Shown piece by piece: positions 11,101 through 20,620 of a stretch of 64,000 nucleotides of DNA. How positions within the stretch are numbered: position 1 is the stretch's first letter; every line of letters begins with the position of its first letter. Source of the DNA: Diploscapter coronatus (Eukaryota > Nematoda > Chromadorea > Rhabditida > Rhabditidae); contig OZ038422.1 in assembly GCA_964036155.1 (NCBI GenBank), positions 84,033,201-84,097,200 of the forward strand, in the 5' to 3' direction. The notes below the pieces were generated by a model. That model was given only the letters and a program-made list of their open reading frames with translations, was not told the DNA's origin and made no database searches. Both the position numbers and the translations under genes were made by a program.

Positions 11101-14100
11101 GATATGTCAGGTCGGGGTATGGGGTCAAAATATGATTTATTCCTAGGAAAATTGAAGATTTTATTATTAAGCCCCATTTAGTGATCGTAGTGATTAAAAT
11201 GCACCCATACATGGTGGTCGAACCATGATAATAAGAAAAGAGCTACTGTAAATCAAATTTAGAATAGCTTCAATCAGTTTGCGGTATGTTATGAAACACT
11301 GATCTATGAAATTAGCATTTTCTTTGAATTTTGTCATTTTTCCGTTTTTAACCTAAAACGCTCTAGAAATTGAGACAAACATTCTCCGACCTAGTGATCG
11401 AGACTTGATATTAACAGAACTGATACTTCAGATGAAAAGTATGTCGTGGTCGAGGGGCAATTGACCTATTTGGGATGACTGGGCGTTCTTGAAATGGTTG
11501 GTTTTTCGAATTTTCTCATTTTGATGGATTTTCCAATCTTGACGCCCCGTGGTTGATGCAATGATACCCAGATCTGATTCCCAACCCATGATATTAAGAG
11601 AACTAATACCGCAGATGAAATACAGACTATGAACGACCCTTTTCGGATATGTTTCGGATCACTACGGTCGCTCGAATATGCCTATAGTGAACGTTTCATA
11701 ATTTTTGAGTGAATAAGTGAGCCCAGTGACTCAAGATATGGATGTATTGACCTGTAGACTTCAGAAATAGATGTATCACATCCAGCTGGTCATTTTGACA
11801 GGCGATTTGGGGGCCTATGACATACTTCTGTAATCAGACATCTCGAAAACCTCTATTTCTGTCAGATCTCATGAATTTCTATAGTAATTCTAGGGGATTC
11901 TGCTGGAGACAAGTGGAAATTCAGTACCTAGGGATACCATACATGAAATTGAAGGAAATTGAGTGTAGAAGATAATTAGGCTAATTAGAATATCGATTTG
12001 GCAGTTTTTCGAGTCATTCAGTGGGGGTGAATGCCATATTTCGCAGTCATATGTCGGTTTGATCGGAAAAAGTCGACATAATGACCCAGAGTGACTTCAG
12101 CACTATCAAAACAGATATGCTATTTGGAGATATGTTATCAGAGAGCAAAATTAGTTATTCCCCGATCAGCTACTGAGAGTTTCTGGAATAGTAGCTCTTC
12201 ATGAAATGGTTGAATTTTTGAAAGTTTCGATTTTGTTGAAAATTGACCCAATTCAAGTCTCAGAGTCACCCCAAATGACTACAAAGAGCTTAATCAGGAT
12301 ATGGAATTAGTAGATTTGATAGTCCTGCTGAAAATTAGTCATTCCCCGATCTGTAACTAGAAGTTTTGGGAACACTGTGATCACTTGTAGGGACGTAATA
12401 AAGATTTACCTCGATTTTGAGTGAATAAGTGAGCCCAGTGACCAGAAAGATGGATGTATTGACCTATAGACTTCAAAAATAGTAAGACATGATAGAATAG
12501 TTCATTTTGACAGGCAATTTAGGGGTCTATGACATACTTCCGTAATCAGGTCTCTCAAAAACCTCTATTTCTGTCAGGTCCTATGAACTTCCTATAGTTA
12601 ACTAGGGGATATTGCTGGAGACAAGTGGAAATTTAGTACCTAGGGAAACCATACATGAAATTGAAGGAAATTAAGTGTAGAAGATAAGTAGACTAATTAG
12701 CATATCGATTTACCACTTTTTGAGTCATTCAGTGGGGGGTGAAAGTCATATTTTGCAGCCATATGTCGGTTTGGTTCGATCGTGCTCCATGATTCAACTA
12801 GGCATATCTGGATCTTGTAATCAGACCATGATATTTGTAAAACTGATGAAACAGATGAGATACTGGCAATGATCGAGGAGCTGATGGGTCTTTTTGAACA
12901 ATTCGATGTCTTTGAAGTAGCCTATTTTATTGATTTCGTCATTTTTCTCGTTATTTGGTGCTATGACGCCCGTAATTGAAACATTTATATCTAAATCTAG
13001 TGATTAAGGTCTGCTATTAGCAACACTGATACTTCAAGTGAAATATATGCCATAATCGAGGGGCTGTTTACCTATTTAAAGCGATCACCGGTACTTGATT
13101 GGTGGTAATAGTGCAAATTTCACTGTTTTTAATCCTAAAATGGATCGATCACCACTAAACATGGGTGAATTGATCTAGAAAACGCTGGAATAGATCGATT
13201 AGATGCAGATGGCTATTTTGGTAGTCAACCCTTGACCCTGCCATGAACTTTCGAAATTAGACTGGTCGAAAACTCCTATTTCCAAAAATATTCCTTTGCC
13301 ACTAATACAAAGCACTATTATCTCGGTCGAATTTAACAAGAAATAGTGTCGACTAGATATGCATGACTATATCATTCAATTTCCATCACTTTTTCCTTAC
13401 AGGTACATAATAATCATTGTTATTGAAATAGCTTTGCGGTTTCTTATTTTTAGTCAATTTCCCATGTCGCGACAAATCCAAAAATAGGGCGAAAAATTTA
13501 AGGAAATGGCAAGTGTCTCTGTCGAAATATGCAGTTTTTGAAATCCGATGATTAGTACAAATTTCCAGTTCGGTGACTTATCTCTCGTCGCCGAAATTCG
13601 GGTGACCAGTACAAACGGTGACTAATACAGGAGCCCCCAATTCGGCCTCAATCTGTGAGCTATCATCTCTAGTCTTTCGTCTATCCCCGGATTTAATGTT
13701 TTCGGTTATCGTTGTTTATTCGTTACTTCACATAGTATTTTGAAATTTTTTGCTGTAGTATGTAGGAATATATCATACAATGATGTAAAAAATAAATTTA
13801 AGCAAGTCCCGTCACATTTCAGGTACAGGTGGTCCGTTTCCAGTCTTATAAATGACATTTTTGAATAAAAAATCTTGCCTAGGCTTATTTCTACAGCACA
13901 TGCACTAATAATTCGTCCACGGGATTTTCGACACTGTAGAATCCGAATCTAACGGTGTTAAAATCCTATTCGGCTACTTGTTCTGCATGTTCCAGAACCT
14001 TCCGGAAACGGAACATTGCTATTTTTTTTACAACAAAAATTCAAATTTTGTATCAAAATGACGGGAAAAGTATGAAAAATTCGAGTCTGAAGAGATCTAA

Positions 14101-17100
14101 TCGGTACGATCACCACGTCGAATGCGGTGAATTTTTGAAGTTAGAGATCAAAAATGGGTTATAGTTTGAGTCTCAAAATAGAAAAATTCACCGCATTAGA
14201 TGTGGTGATCGTATCGATTAGATCTCTTCGGATTCGAATTATTCGTACCTTTCTGGTCATTTGATACTAACTTCGGACTTTTTTCTGTAGAGAATTAGCT
14301 ATTTCCCGTTCTCGAAAAGTTTCGCTTCCGAAACAAGTGGCTGGATCGAATTTTAACCGTCAGATTCGGAGTCTACGGTGTCGAAAACCCTGTAGACGAA
14401 TTATTAGTGTATGTGCTGTAGAAATAAGCCTAGACAAGATTTTATTCGAAAATGTCATTTATAAGACTGGAAACGGACCACCTGTACCTGAAATGTGGGG
14501 GAACTTGCTTAAATTTATTTTTTACATCATTGTATGATATATTCCTACATACTGCAGCAAGAAATTTCGAAATTCCATGTGAAATCACGAAGAAACAACG
14601 ATAGAAATGCTATGCGACATCAGGTCTATACTAAGGAACTTGGCATCCTTCGTTTACAATGTAAAACCCTCTATGAGCACGAAAGCTTGGCATCGTTGCA
14701 CTGCCCTTGGAACAAGCTTTCTAATGATATAGGTCTTGTTCGGTAATTCGCGTTTCTTATGGTGAGCACTCCTTGTCAGTGAAAAGATACCGTGTGTGCA
14801 CATACAATAGAATTACATTAAAATTTGAGACATTTCAACAATATTAAAAAGGTTTGATGCAATGGCGAACTTTCGTAAGAAAATTTGTAAAAATCGAAAA
14901 TTAAACGCATTTGGGGGAAATGGGCGACTTTTACAGTGGCTTTTATGCAAATAACTACTGGGCGTCTTTTACAGTATAAAATTTAGTGGGCGTCCCAATA
15001 GAGTATTTCACTAGTGGGCGTCCTTTACAATGGGCGTCCTTTACAATATAAATTTTAGTGGGCGTCCTTTACAGTGGGCGTCCCAATAAAATATTTCTCT
15101 AGTGGGCGTCCTTTACAGTGGGCGTCCCGGGCGTCCGGGCGTCCTTTACCACAGGCCCTCGGGCTTGATGAAGATATTTACACGAAATGTTAAAGTGAAC
15201 TTTTTCCCGAAAACCATGCAGCGGTTGCAGTAATGTTGAATGGCACTATCTATCTCTTCTCTTTCTTATTTCCTCTAATTTCCGCTATCTCTCACTTGCA
15301 AGTCTGCGGCTCGACTTTCGTAAAAAATGTTCGCTTTATCGTTTCGTGATTTAATGATGAATGGCTATAAACCTACTTAAAGACGGAAAAGGTGGAGGAG
15401 GCGATCTTATATCCGTAACATTGGTGTTAGTGGCTCGGAATTGCAGCACGAACGTGGCGCTGATTGTGCCTGTGTAGGCAACGATTGGAGTGGTAGCCAG
15501 AGGGCTTGAAGAAGACAAGCCATTCCATGCATCAGAACACACACTGAATTATCGGTAAATTATATCTGACAGTATTCATCTACGTCATTTACCGAGGATT
15601 TGCGAGCTGCTGATTCGACTGGTATTTCAATTCGAGTCCAAAATCTCTGCAGCCTGGTGAGAATGTCGTTTGAGTGCTTGAGAAGCTGACATACTGGAAT
15701 TGCACATAGGAATAACCTGCGGGCTTCTAAACGAAAAAATAAAGTTTACATGCTGTAAAATGGCGAGTCTGATTAACACACCACAATCCAGTATGTCTTT
15801 GTGGAATATGGTCCAGGTTCTGCGAGTGATGCACTTCCAGTGATGGTGACTGTTAAGGAGGTCCACGAAGTTGTGGCAGTCAATTGTTGGCCTCCGTCAG
15901 CGGGCTGAAAGAAAATAGAACATGGGCTGTCCGTTTAGACAAATCATTGTATTTGAGTTTTAGAATCTCGAAAGTTAAGAGGCAATAAGCGATCACTATT
16001 ACCATTCTTTTCTCTTTTGTTTCAAAACACTATTTGATGAAAAATATCTTTAAGCAGATCATACATCCGAATTTCATAATCTCAACATCCTACCCGTGTA
16101 TTGCAGGTCGTTCCAGCATACCCGAGAGGGCAATTGCATGTGTTGCATGAACGAGTATTCAGGGTGCCCGAGTTAGTGCATGTGACCGTGGGATTTGGAC
16201 AGCTGTCTAAATTGGGATTGTGAAGACTTGATCTGCTCACATTGACACTCACTATTGCAGTAGTAGAATTGATTTAGCATGTTCAAGTCATAGCTAGTGA
16301 CAATCGGACCTCCCATTGTGTAGAAGTATGCATTGTCTTTGGGCAGAATTGGATAATCAGTCGAACCTTCGTATACAAACCTTAACGTAGTTCGCTTGAT
16401 AATAATCTTTTCATAACATTGCCTACATATCATATGCCGAATGGATGACGGAGCCAAAATTGTAGCCAAGAAGATTTGTAGAATAAGTCGAATTTATTAT
16501 CGCAAGACCATCAGTCATTGCAGGCTGAAAATAGCAAATCAATTCGAGTAAATATTTTACCATTGAAAGACATCGACAGAATTCGAATTTATATTGACGA
16601 AATTGTCTCTATCGCTTCTGCGCTCCATTGTGTAGAAGCCAAGCACATGGAATATCGCTTTCGCAAAAGCACCGTCCTGAAACCAAACTATGAATTAGAT
16701 TACATTATAAAGAATTTTAAAGCAGAGATTGGGGAAGATTGAACGCTTTTGCTCGTTTGCTAGTTTATTATCAAATTATCAAGCAGGGATATTCGAAGCT
16801 CCGTTTTTGTCTTCGAAAAATTTAAATTTCACTCTACGAACACCTCTGCTATGAAGGTGACCGTTTTATATTTCAAAGAGAGCGTAATCAATGACTAACG
16901 TATATGCATTTGGATCCCATAGTTATTGTCTGTTCCCCGCCTTTGCAGCCGATCTTCGATGACTCGCACCAATCGACACTCGGATCGCTTACGATCTGAA
17001 TTATTGTGATCCTTTGTCAAAAAATGAGATTCACTCACTTTTACTCTATTTCTTGCAGTCGCATTCATCACGAAGGATATGCAAGTCGATGGCTGGATGA

Positions 17101-17355
17101 TTGACTTCATGACTCGGTTAGCTAATGTCTGTTGTGCCGTTGCTGGAATTATGATGGTTTTGACTCGAATTTAAGACGAAAAAAAAGAAATTACTCACTT
17201 AGACTTGGATCGAAATAATAGTAGACGGTATTCAGTGCCCATCTCCTAATCGTAGTACCAGCCTGTCGCTTGAGTCTCTCGTCGGCAGAGACGTTGGCAA
17301 TCAGGAAGAGCAACAGGAGTTTGGAAGCAATTGAATATCCAAAAGTTTGACGCAT
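5198..17355 (-). CDS. Secreted astacin-like (pseudoprotease) - EGF - CUB - Ser/Thr linker - C-type lectin protein, copy A
   Basis: The start at 17355 follows a TTCAG acceptor and opens a signal peptide (LLLLFLIANVSADERLKR). Exons: 17355-17199, 17142-17039, 16995-16900, 16676-16561, 16524-16427, 16380-16253 (astacin fold: YYYFDPS, STCISF, IGCKGG, LGFY, GSVIH, YDLNMLNQFYYC), 16206-16094 (EGF), 15904-15782, 15726-15593, 15543-15377 (CUB), 8120-8034 (Ser/Thr linker), then C-type lectin exons 7632-7583, 7522-7405, 6950-6889, 6659-6595, 6533-6394, 6135-6107, 5812-5780 and 5269-5198 (GWTYVNGKCYQ, FEIWIG, KDCVY, NNGLWADYP, ACETD). The total is about 630 residues. In the astacin motif HExxHxxGFxHE the matching residues are KAxxHxxGFxTM, so zinc binding and catalysis should be lost. 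The join 16561/16524 does not keep phase unless a cryptic donor upstream is used. The domain content resembles NAS proteins with a lectin tail. It is probably extracellular, with a binding or decoy role by inference. Confidence 0.72.
6729..6853. repeat. MITE-like palindrome, GGCAAnnTGGAAA family, lectin intron
   Basis: Ends GGCAACCTGGAAATGTAGAA and TTCTACTTTTCAAAATTGCC pair as an inverted repeat, with ATCGTTCTA-type sub-terminal pairing around an AT-rich loop. Paralogous copies stand at the same intron position in the other two lectin cassettes, about 26391-26525 and 29943-30071. The insertion therefore predates the cassette duplication. Confidence 0.6.
8484..8492. repeat. Left 9-bp target-site duplication of the foldback element
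   Basis: CTCGGGCTT lies immediately outside the left terminal inverted repeat and is repeated exactly at 15158-15166 outside the right one. A 9-bp duplication is typical of Mutator-like elements, and 9-10 bp duplications are also reported for foldback elements. Confidence 0.85.
8493..8703. repeat. Left terminal repeat array of the foldback element
   Basis: A run of about a dozen GGACGCCCA units separated by variable spacers (CTGTAAA, CTAAATTTTACATTGTAAA, CTAGTGAAATACTCTATTG). The inverted counterpart is at about 14956-15157 with the same spacer order, so the array is part of the terminal inverted repeat and not an independent minisatellite. Confidence 0.85.
8935..9478 (-). mobile_element. 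Internally deleted mariner derivative nested in the foldback element
   Basis: The ends read TAGGTTGCTAAGAAAGTCTT / CACCAAAAAT on the left and ATTTTTGGTGCAAGACTT ... AGCCTA on the right, matching the terminal repeats of the mariner at 18266-19493. The minus strand matches that element's 5' leader (CCACATGGGTATATA, GAGTTGAATGCCC-like) and its 3' end (GACGACCTCAAAACAGC, CCCGAATTCGGG). The middle, including the catalytic core, is missing. It is a non-autonomous deletion product of the same family. Confidence 0.8.
9938..12737. repeat. Giant palindrome with about 1-kb arms inside the foldback element
   Basis: Left arm about 9938-10940 and right arm about 11744-12737 are reverse complements with long identical runs (for example around CACTTGTCTCCAGCAGAATC), separated by an 800-bp loop. 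Each arm contains an internal direct duplication of about 280 bp (9938-10215 resembles 10655-10930). No convincing coding sequence is seen in arms or loop; the 61-codon frame at 10996 is isolated. Confidence 0.85.
13703..14607. repeat. Second palindrome inside the foldback element
   Basis: Arms of about 430 bp (13703-14140 and 14183-14607) meet at a loop of roughly 40 bp. Matching landmarks are the tracts starting GTACAGGTGGTCCGTTTCC on the left and GGAAACGGACCACCTGTAC on the right, and GATCACCACGT / ACGTGGTGATC-like inner segments. The short frames at 13955, 14337 and 14534 lie in these arms and are palindrome artefacts. Confidence 0.8.
14956..15157. repeat. Right terminal repeat array of the foldback element
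   Basis: TGGGCGTCC units with spacers in the mirror order of the left array, ending GGGCGTCCTTTACCACAGGC-C next to the duplication CTCGGGCTT at 15158-15166. It defines the outer right boundary of the element. Confidence 0.85.
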
Positions 17356-18265
17356 CTGAATTATTGTTTATCACAAAATGCCTAGAAATTGACAGTAGTT
17401 TGCATTCTCCTGCCTATTTTAGAACAAACAAAATGATCAACGACAACCCGTTCGAAAATCGCTATTTTCAAAAGTACACAATGTGCAGTTTTCGATAGAA
17501 ACATTGGTTTGGAAAAAGAAAAATTGTTTAATTCTTCTCAGAACCAGCCTGATTCAAAACGGAACTCTTAATTTCGAAAAATCACTTGCAGACCCTAATT
17601 GTGGGTTATACCACATAACCAAAAGTGACAATGTCAAAGAGGTAGATGCAAGATTTTGCTGAAAAAGAGATCTCTAGACGCGACAGTCACGAGCGAAGCC
17701 TTCTAGCAAATATGATATATAAAAAGATATTGATAAAGCCTCAGAGTTTCACATCACTCCGAGGAGTGGTGAACAAATTCTCGCTTTACAATACGACGGT
17801 ATTCCTGCCTGTAGGTTGCATAGACTGATATTGACAACAGTCTCATAGGAATTTTTATATCGGGCTCGAAAATGTTTCGATGATACTTATTAATCCGACC
17901 AATAAAACGAATGTCGGCAAAGTTGAGAAGACACGAGTGATGTCTGCATTAAAATCATACACGCAATTCAACATTCACGTGAAGAGAGACAATAGATCGG
18001 CCAAAATTTATTCGTTTCATCATTGACGATGAGTTAATCCGTCTGACAGTCAGCAAAATTTCACTTATTGCACCACATCTTATTTGCATACCACAGTTAG
18101 CACACAATTCATTGAATGATGTCTGATGTCGTTTCTTATTATCGATGAGATTTCTGTGATAGTTTTTGCTTCTTAAAACCGTTTCACAAGGGAAGACTAG
18201 TAGAATATGAAGAAAAGTGAACAATGCGCATGTAGCGGATAGAAACAGGCAAAATCCAGAAACTA
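17356..18265. other. Upstream region of astacin-like copy A, duplicated at 33701-34600
   Basis: No gene is recognised. The block matches 33701-34600 almost base for base, including an identical 60-codon plus-strand frame (17646-17828 and 33989-34171). That identity is expected from recent duplication and is not evidence of coding. It presumably holds the promoter of the minus-strand astacin-like gene. A hydrophobic minus-strand frame near 18190-18260 only gains a start codon from the inserted mariner, so it is not called. Confidence 0.5.
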
Positions 18266-19493
18266 TTAGGCTGGACAGAAAGTCCTGCACCAAAAATTTT
18301 AAAAATCTATAATTTTCTAAAAATGAGTTGAATGCCCTAATAAGTGTGAGAACCTTGTAGAATGTTCTCTAGGCTATCACCACATGGGTATATAAGGACC
18401 CGCGCTCAGGGGTTTGATGACTTACGATTATTATAAGCGAACCCCAACTTTGAACAGTCATCTACTACGAGTGGCGCCAAAGCAACAACGCAAGCAGAGT
18501 GACCTCTAACATCAACAACACATTCAGTGAGGGCACTGCTTCCTGTTGGACAGTCAACCACTGGTTCTATCGCTTCGCGGCAGGAGATACAAGTCTCCAA
18601 GAAAATGAGCGCAGTGGACGACCATCCTTCATCGACAACGACGAATTGCGGAGCGCTAGCAAGGCAAATCCGAAAGCTACCATGTGAGAATTGGAAACGA
18701 CACTCGGGTGCTTTAATACCACTATCGTTGCCTATTTTCACGATTTCAGCTATCGAAAAATTCAATTGAGATGAACTCCCATCGGCTGACCAACGCCCAT
18801 AAGAAAGTGCGTGTTAACATCTGTTAGCCTCTCCCCCTCCATCTGCACAGAAAGGAATTTCTGAAAAATCTAGTGACTGGAGATGAGAGCTGGGTCCTTT
18901 ACGACAATGATGCACGACATGCCATCTGGTTCCCACGCGACGCAGAGCCACCAACGCAAGCATTTCCTCTCCGTTTGGTGGGACGCGAAAGGGTCGATAT
19001 ACTACGAGTTGTTTCCTGCAAGCAGGACTGTCACAGCTACCATCTACGTCGATCAGCTTCAAAAATTGGTCGGCGTAATTCGAGAAAAATGACCGAGACG
19101 CTCAATTGTCCACCTCTTGCATGACAACGCGCGACTACACATCGCTTCGGGCACCCACCAAAAGACCACAAAGCTCGGCTGGCATCCGTTCATCTACTCA
19201 CTGTACTCGCCGGGCCTCGCTCCATCAGACTACCATTTGTTCTGTCCTTTAAATCTCCACCTACGAGAGAATAAAATCAACAAAAACGACGACCTAAAAA
19301 CAGCATTCGACGACTTCTTTGCATCATAGTCTCCTGAATTCTGGGCGCAGGGTAACAATGATCTGCCCAATAAATGAGCGAAGGTTACTGACCTCAATGG
19401 TAGATATATCGTTGGTTTTTTATGGTTTTAAATAAAGTTATCAATAAATTTATAAAATGTTATTTTTGGTGCAGGACTTTCTGTCCAGCCTAA
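18266..19493 (+). mobile_element. Full-length but inactive mariner element
   Basis: 1228 bp bounded by perfect inverted ends of about 32 bp (TTAGGCTGGACAGAAAGTCC on the left and its complement on the right) and a TA duplication (18264-18265, 19494-19495). Paralogous sites at about 20771-20795 and 34590-34620 have the uninterrupted sequence GAAACTAATTCTGTC with one TA, the empty target. The insertion therefore followed the repeat duplication. Terminal repeats remain intact while the transposase is broken, so it could only move in trans. Confidence 0.95.
18450..19329 (+). pseudogene. Mariner transposase, DD34D, disrupted
   Basis: Family hallmarks survive in pieces: a helix-turn-helix part with WFYRFAAGDTSLQENERSGR and PSFIDNDELR, TGDESW carrying the first Asp, LHDNARLH with the second Asp, and YSPGLAPSDYH with the third. 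There are exactly 34 residues between the last two Asp, the mariner spacing. Breaks: several in-frame stops between about 18687 and 18830, a frame change near 18948 after IWFPRDAEP, and a TGA at about 19093 where an Arg codon (CGA) is expected. The encoded enzyme cannot be full length. Confidence 0.9.
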
Positions 19494-19990
19494 TAATTCT
19501 GTCTAATCGACTGACGGTATATAAATGCTTGAGAGCCAAACGACTTGACAATAGGTAATGGAATTAGATCTCTGAATGTAATGTAGTAATTTCTCTTGTA
19601 ACTTCTGATAAACATAGCCGCATTATATCGTATACTTTTTATTTCTATTTTTTAAATCTCGTATCGATTGGTGATTGATGGATGCGAAATCTGGGAGTTG
19701 TCATCTTCTCTGATTGTCTGCAAAATCTATCACTGAAAGAGACGTCAGATGTGATGGTTAATTATTCATGCGACGTCCCTCCTACGTGAAAATTGACATG
19801 GAAAGTCTATTTCAGAGAGACGAAAAGAAACAGAATCTCCTATTTGTTTCGATGCTCAAACGAGATAGCACGGTAGAGAAGTTGAAAAGGATAATCTTTC
19901 GCCGAAAAATGGAATTTATGATTTGGTTTTCTGACAAGAGTCGCAAACCTGGTCACATTTTCACAAGGAAGATATAAATTTCAACAATAA
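19494..19990. repeat. R-block, copy 1 (right part, after the mariner)
   Basis: A unique-looking 500-bp sequence ending in a 69-codon plus frame (19768-19977). It recurs at 20763-21310 and 34600-35125. The other two copies lack one A in a run (GCTCAAACGAG versus GCTCAACGAG), which breaks the frame, so I do not call a gene. Function unknown. Confidence 0.75.
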
Positions 19991-20620
19991 AATTGAGCTG
20001 TAATATTTTAAATCATGAAATAATGAATTTTTAATAGTCGTATTTCTTCAATTTTATCGTCAAATAATGTCCGCTTTTTGATGATAAAGAATGAGAAATA
20101 CGATATTATTTATAAATGGAGGGACTGACAAATTAATTCCATTTTATTCCGACTCAGGCAGAGCTCAAGTCGGACTCATTTTGTAGATCCCTTGAAGCCA
20201 AAATATTATTGCGCAATCTCTCACTCATCTACTTCCTATAAAAAATCAATTTGGAAGACCCACTCTCCTCTAGTTTTTTGCTTCGACTGAAAGTCGGGAT
20301 AATTGATTTGTCTTCATATCTATTTCCATCTCATCAATGCCATATTTCCTCTTTATCGTCACTATTATCTCCGTTTCTATATCTTATCCGCACTATTTCG
20401 TAGAATTCAGTAACGCCTCTCCTTGACGCTATCACTTTGTTAGGCTGAGATTTTTTTTCTAAAAGATAAAAATTTGAGATCGCGGTTAGATCTTTTAGAA
20501 TTTCTTAAATAACAAGGAGATAAAGGAGGACAGAATGGCGAGAAACTTTCATTTTATTAATCTATCAGCAGATTTATTCGTTGATCTCCACTTAGATACT
20601 ATTTCATAAGGGAAGATAGT
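19990..20620. other. No gene recognised
   Basis: AT-rich spacer between two R-block copies. I see no splice-linked reading frame, RNA gene or element ends in it. Confidence 0.5.

Larger units (their letters stand above)
8493..15157. mobile_element. 6.7-kb foldback (possibly Mutator-like) DNA element with subrepeat-rich ends
   Basis: The element starts GGCCTGTGGTAAAGGACGCC and ends with its exact reverse complement, flanked by the 9-bp duplication CTCGGGCTT. Each end is about 200 bp of degenerate repeats of GTAAAGGACGCCCA, in opposite orientations. The interior holds a deleted mariner (8935-9478), a giant palindrome (9938-12737) and a second palindrome (13703-14607). No reading frame inside exceeds about 75 codons, so it looks non-autonomous. 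It sits in the intron between the CUB and linker exons of lectin gene copy A. The corresponding intron in copy B (31522-31721) is about 200 bp and lacks it. The structure is seen directly; the family assignment is inferred from duplication length. Confidence 0.85.

Noticed and set aside
13955..14746. Three chained plus-strand frames of 66-70 codons
   Set aside because: They lie in the arms and flank of a palindrome inside the foldback element, show no domain, and do not connect through splice sites.
17646..17828. Identical 60-codon plus-strand frames at 17646 and 33989
   Set aside because: Identity follows from the recent duplication. There is no start context, splice linkage or recognisable domain, and they lie upstream of a minus-strand gene.
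17955..18293. 112-codon minus-strand frame with a signal-peptide-like start and a Cys-rich tail
   Set aside because: Its ATG is supplied by the mariner terminal repeat. Without the insertion there is no start, and the paralogues at 20620 and 34500 do not keep the frame.
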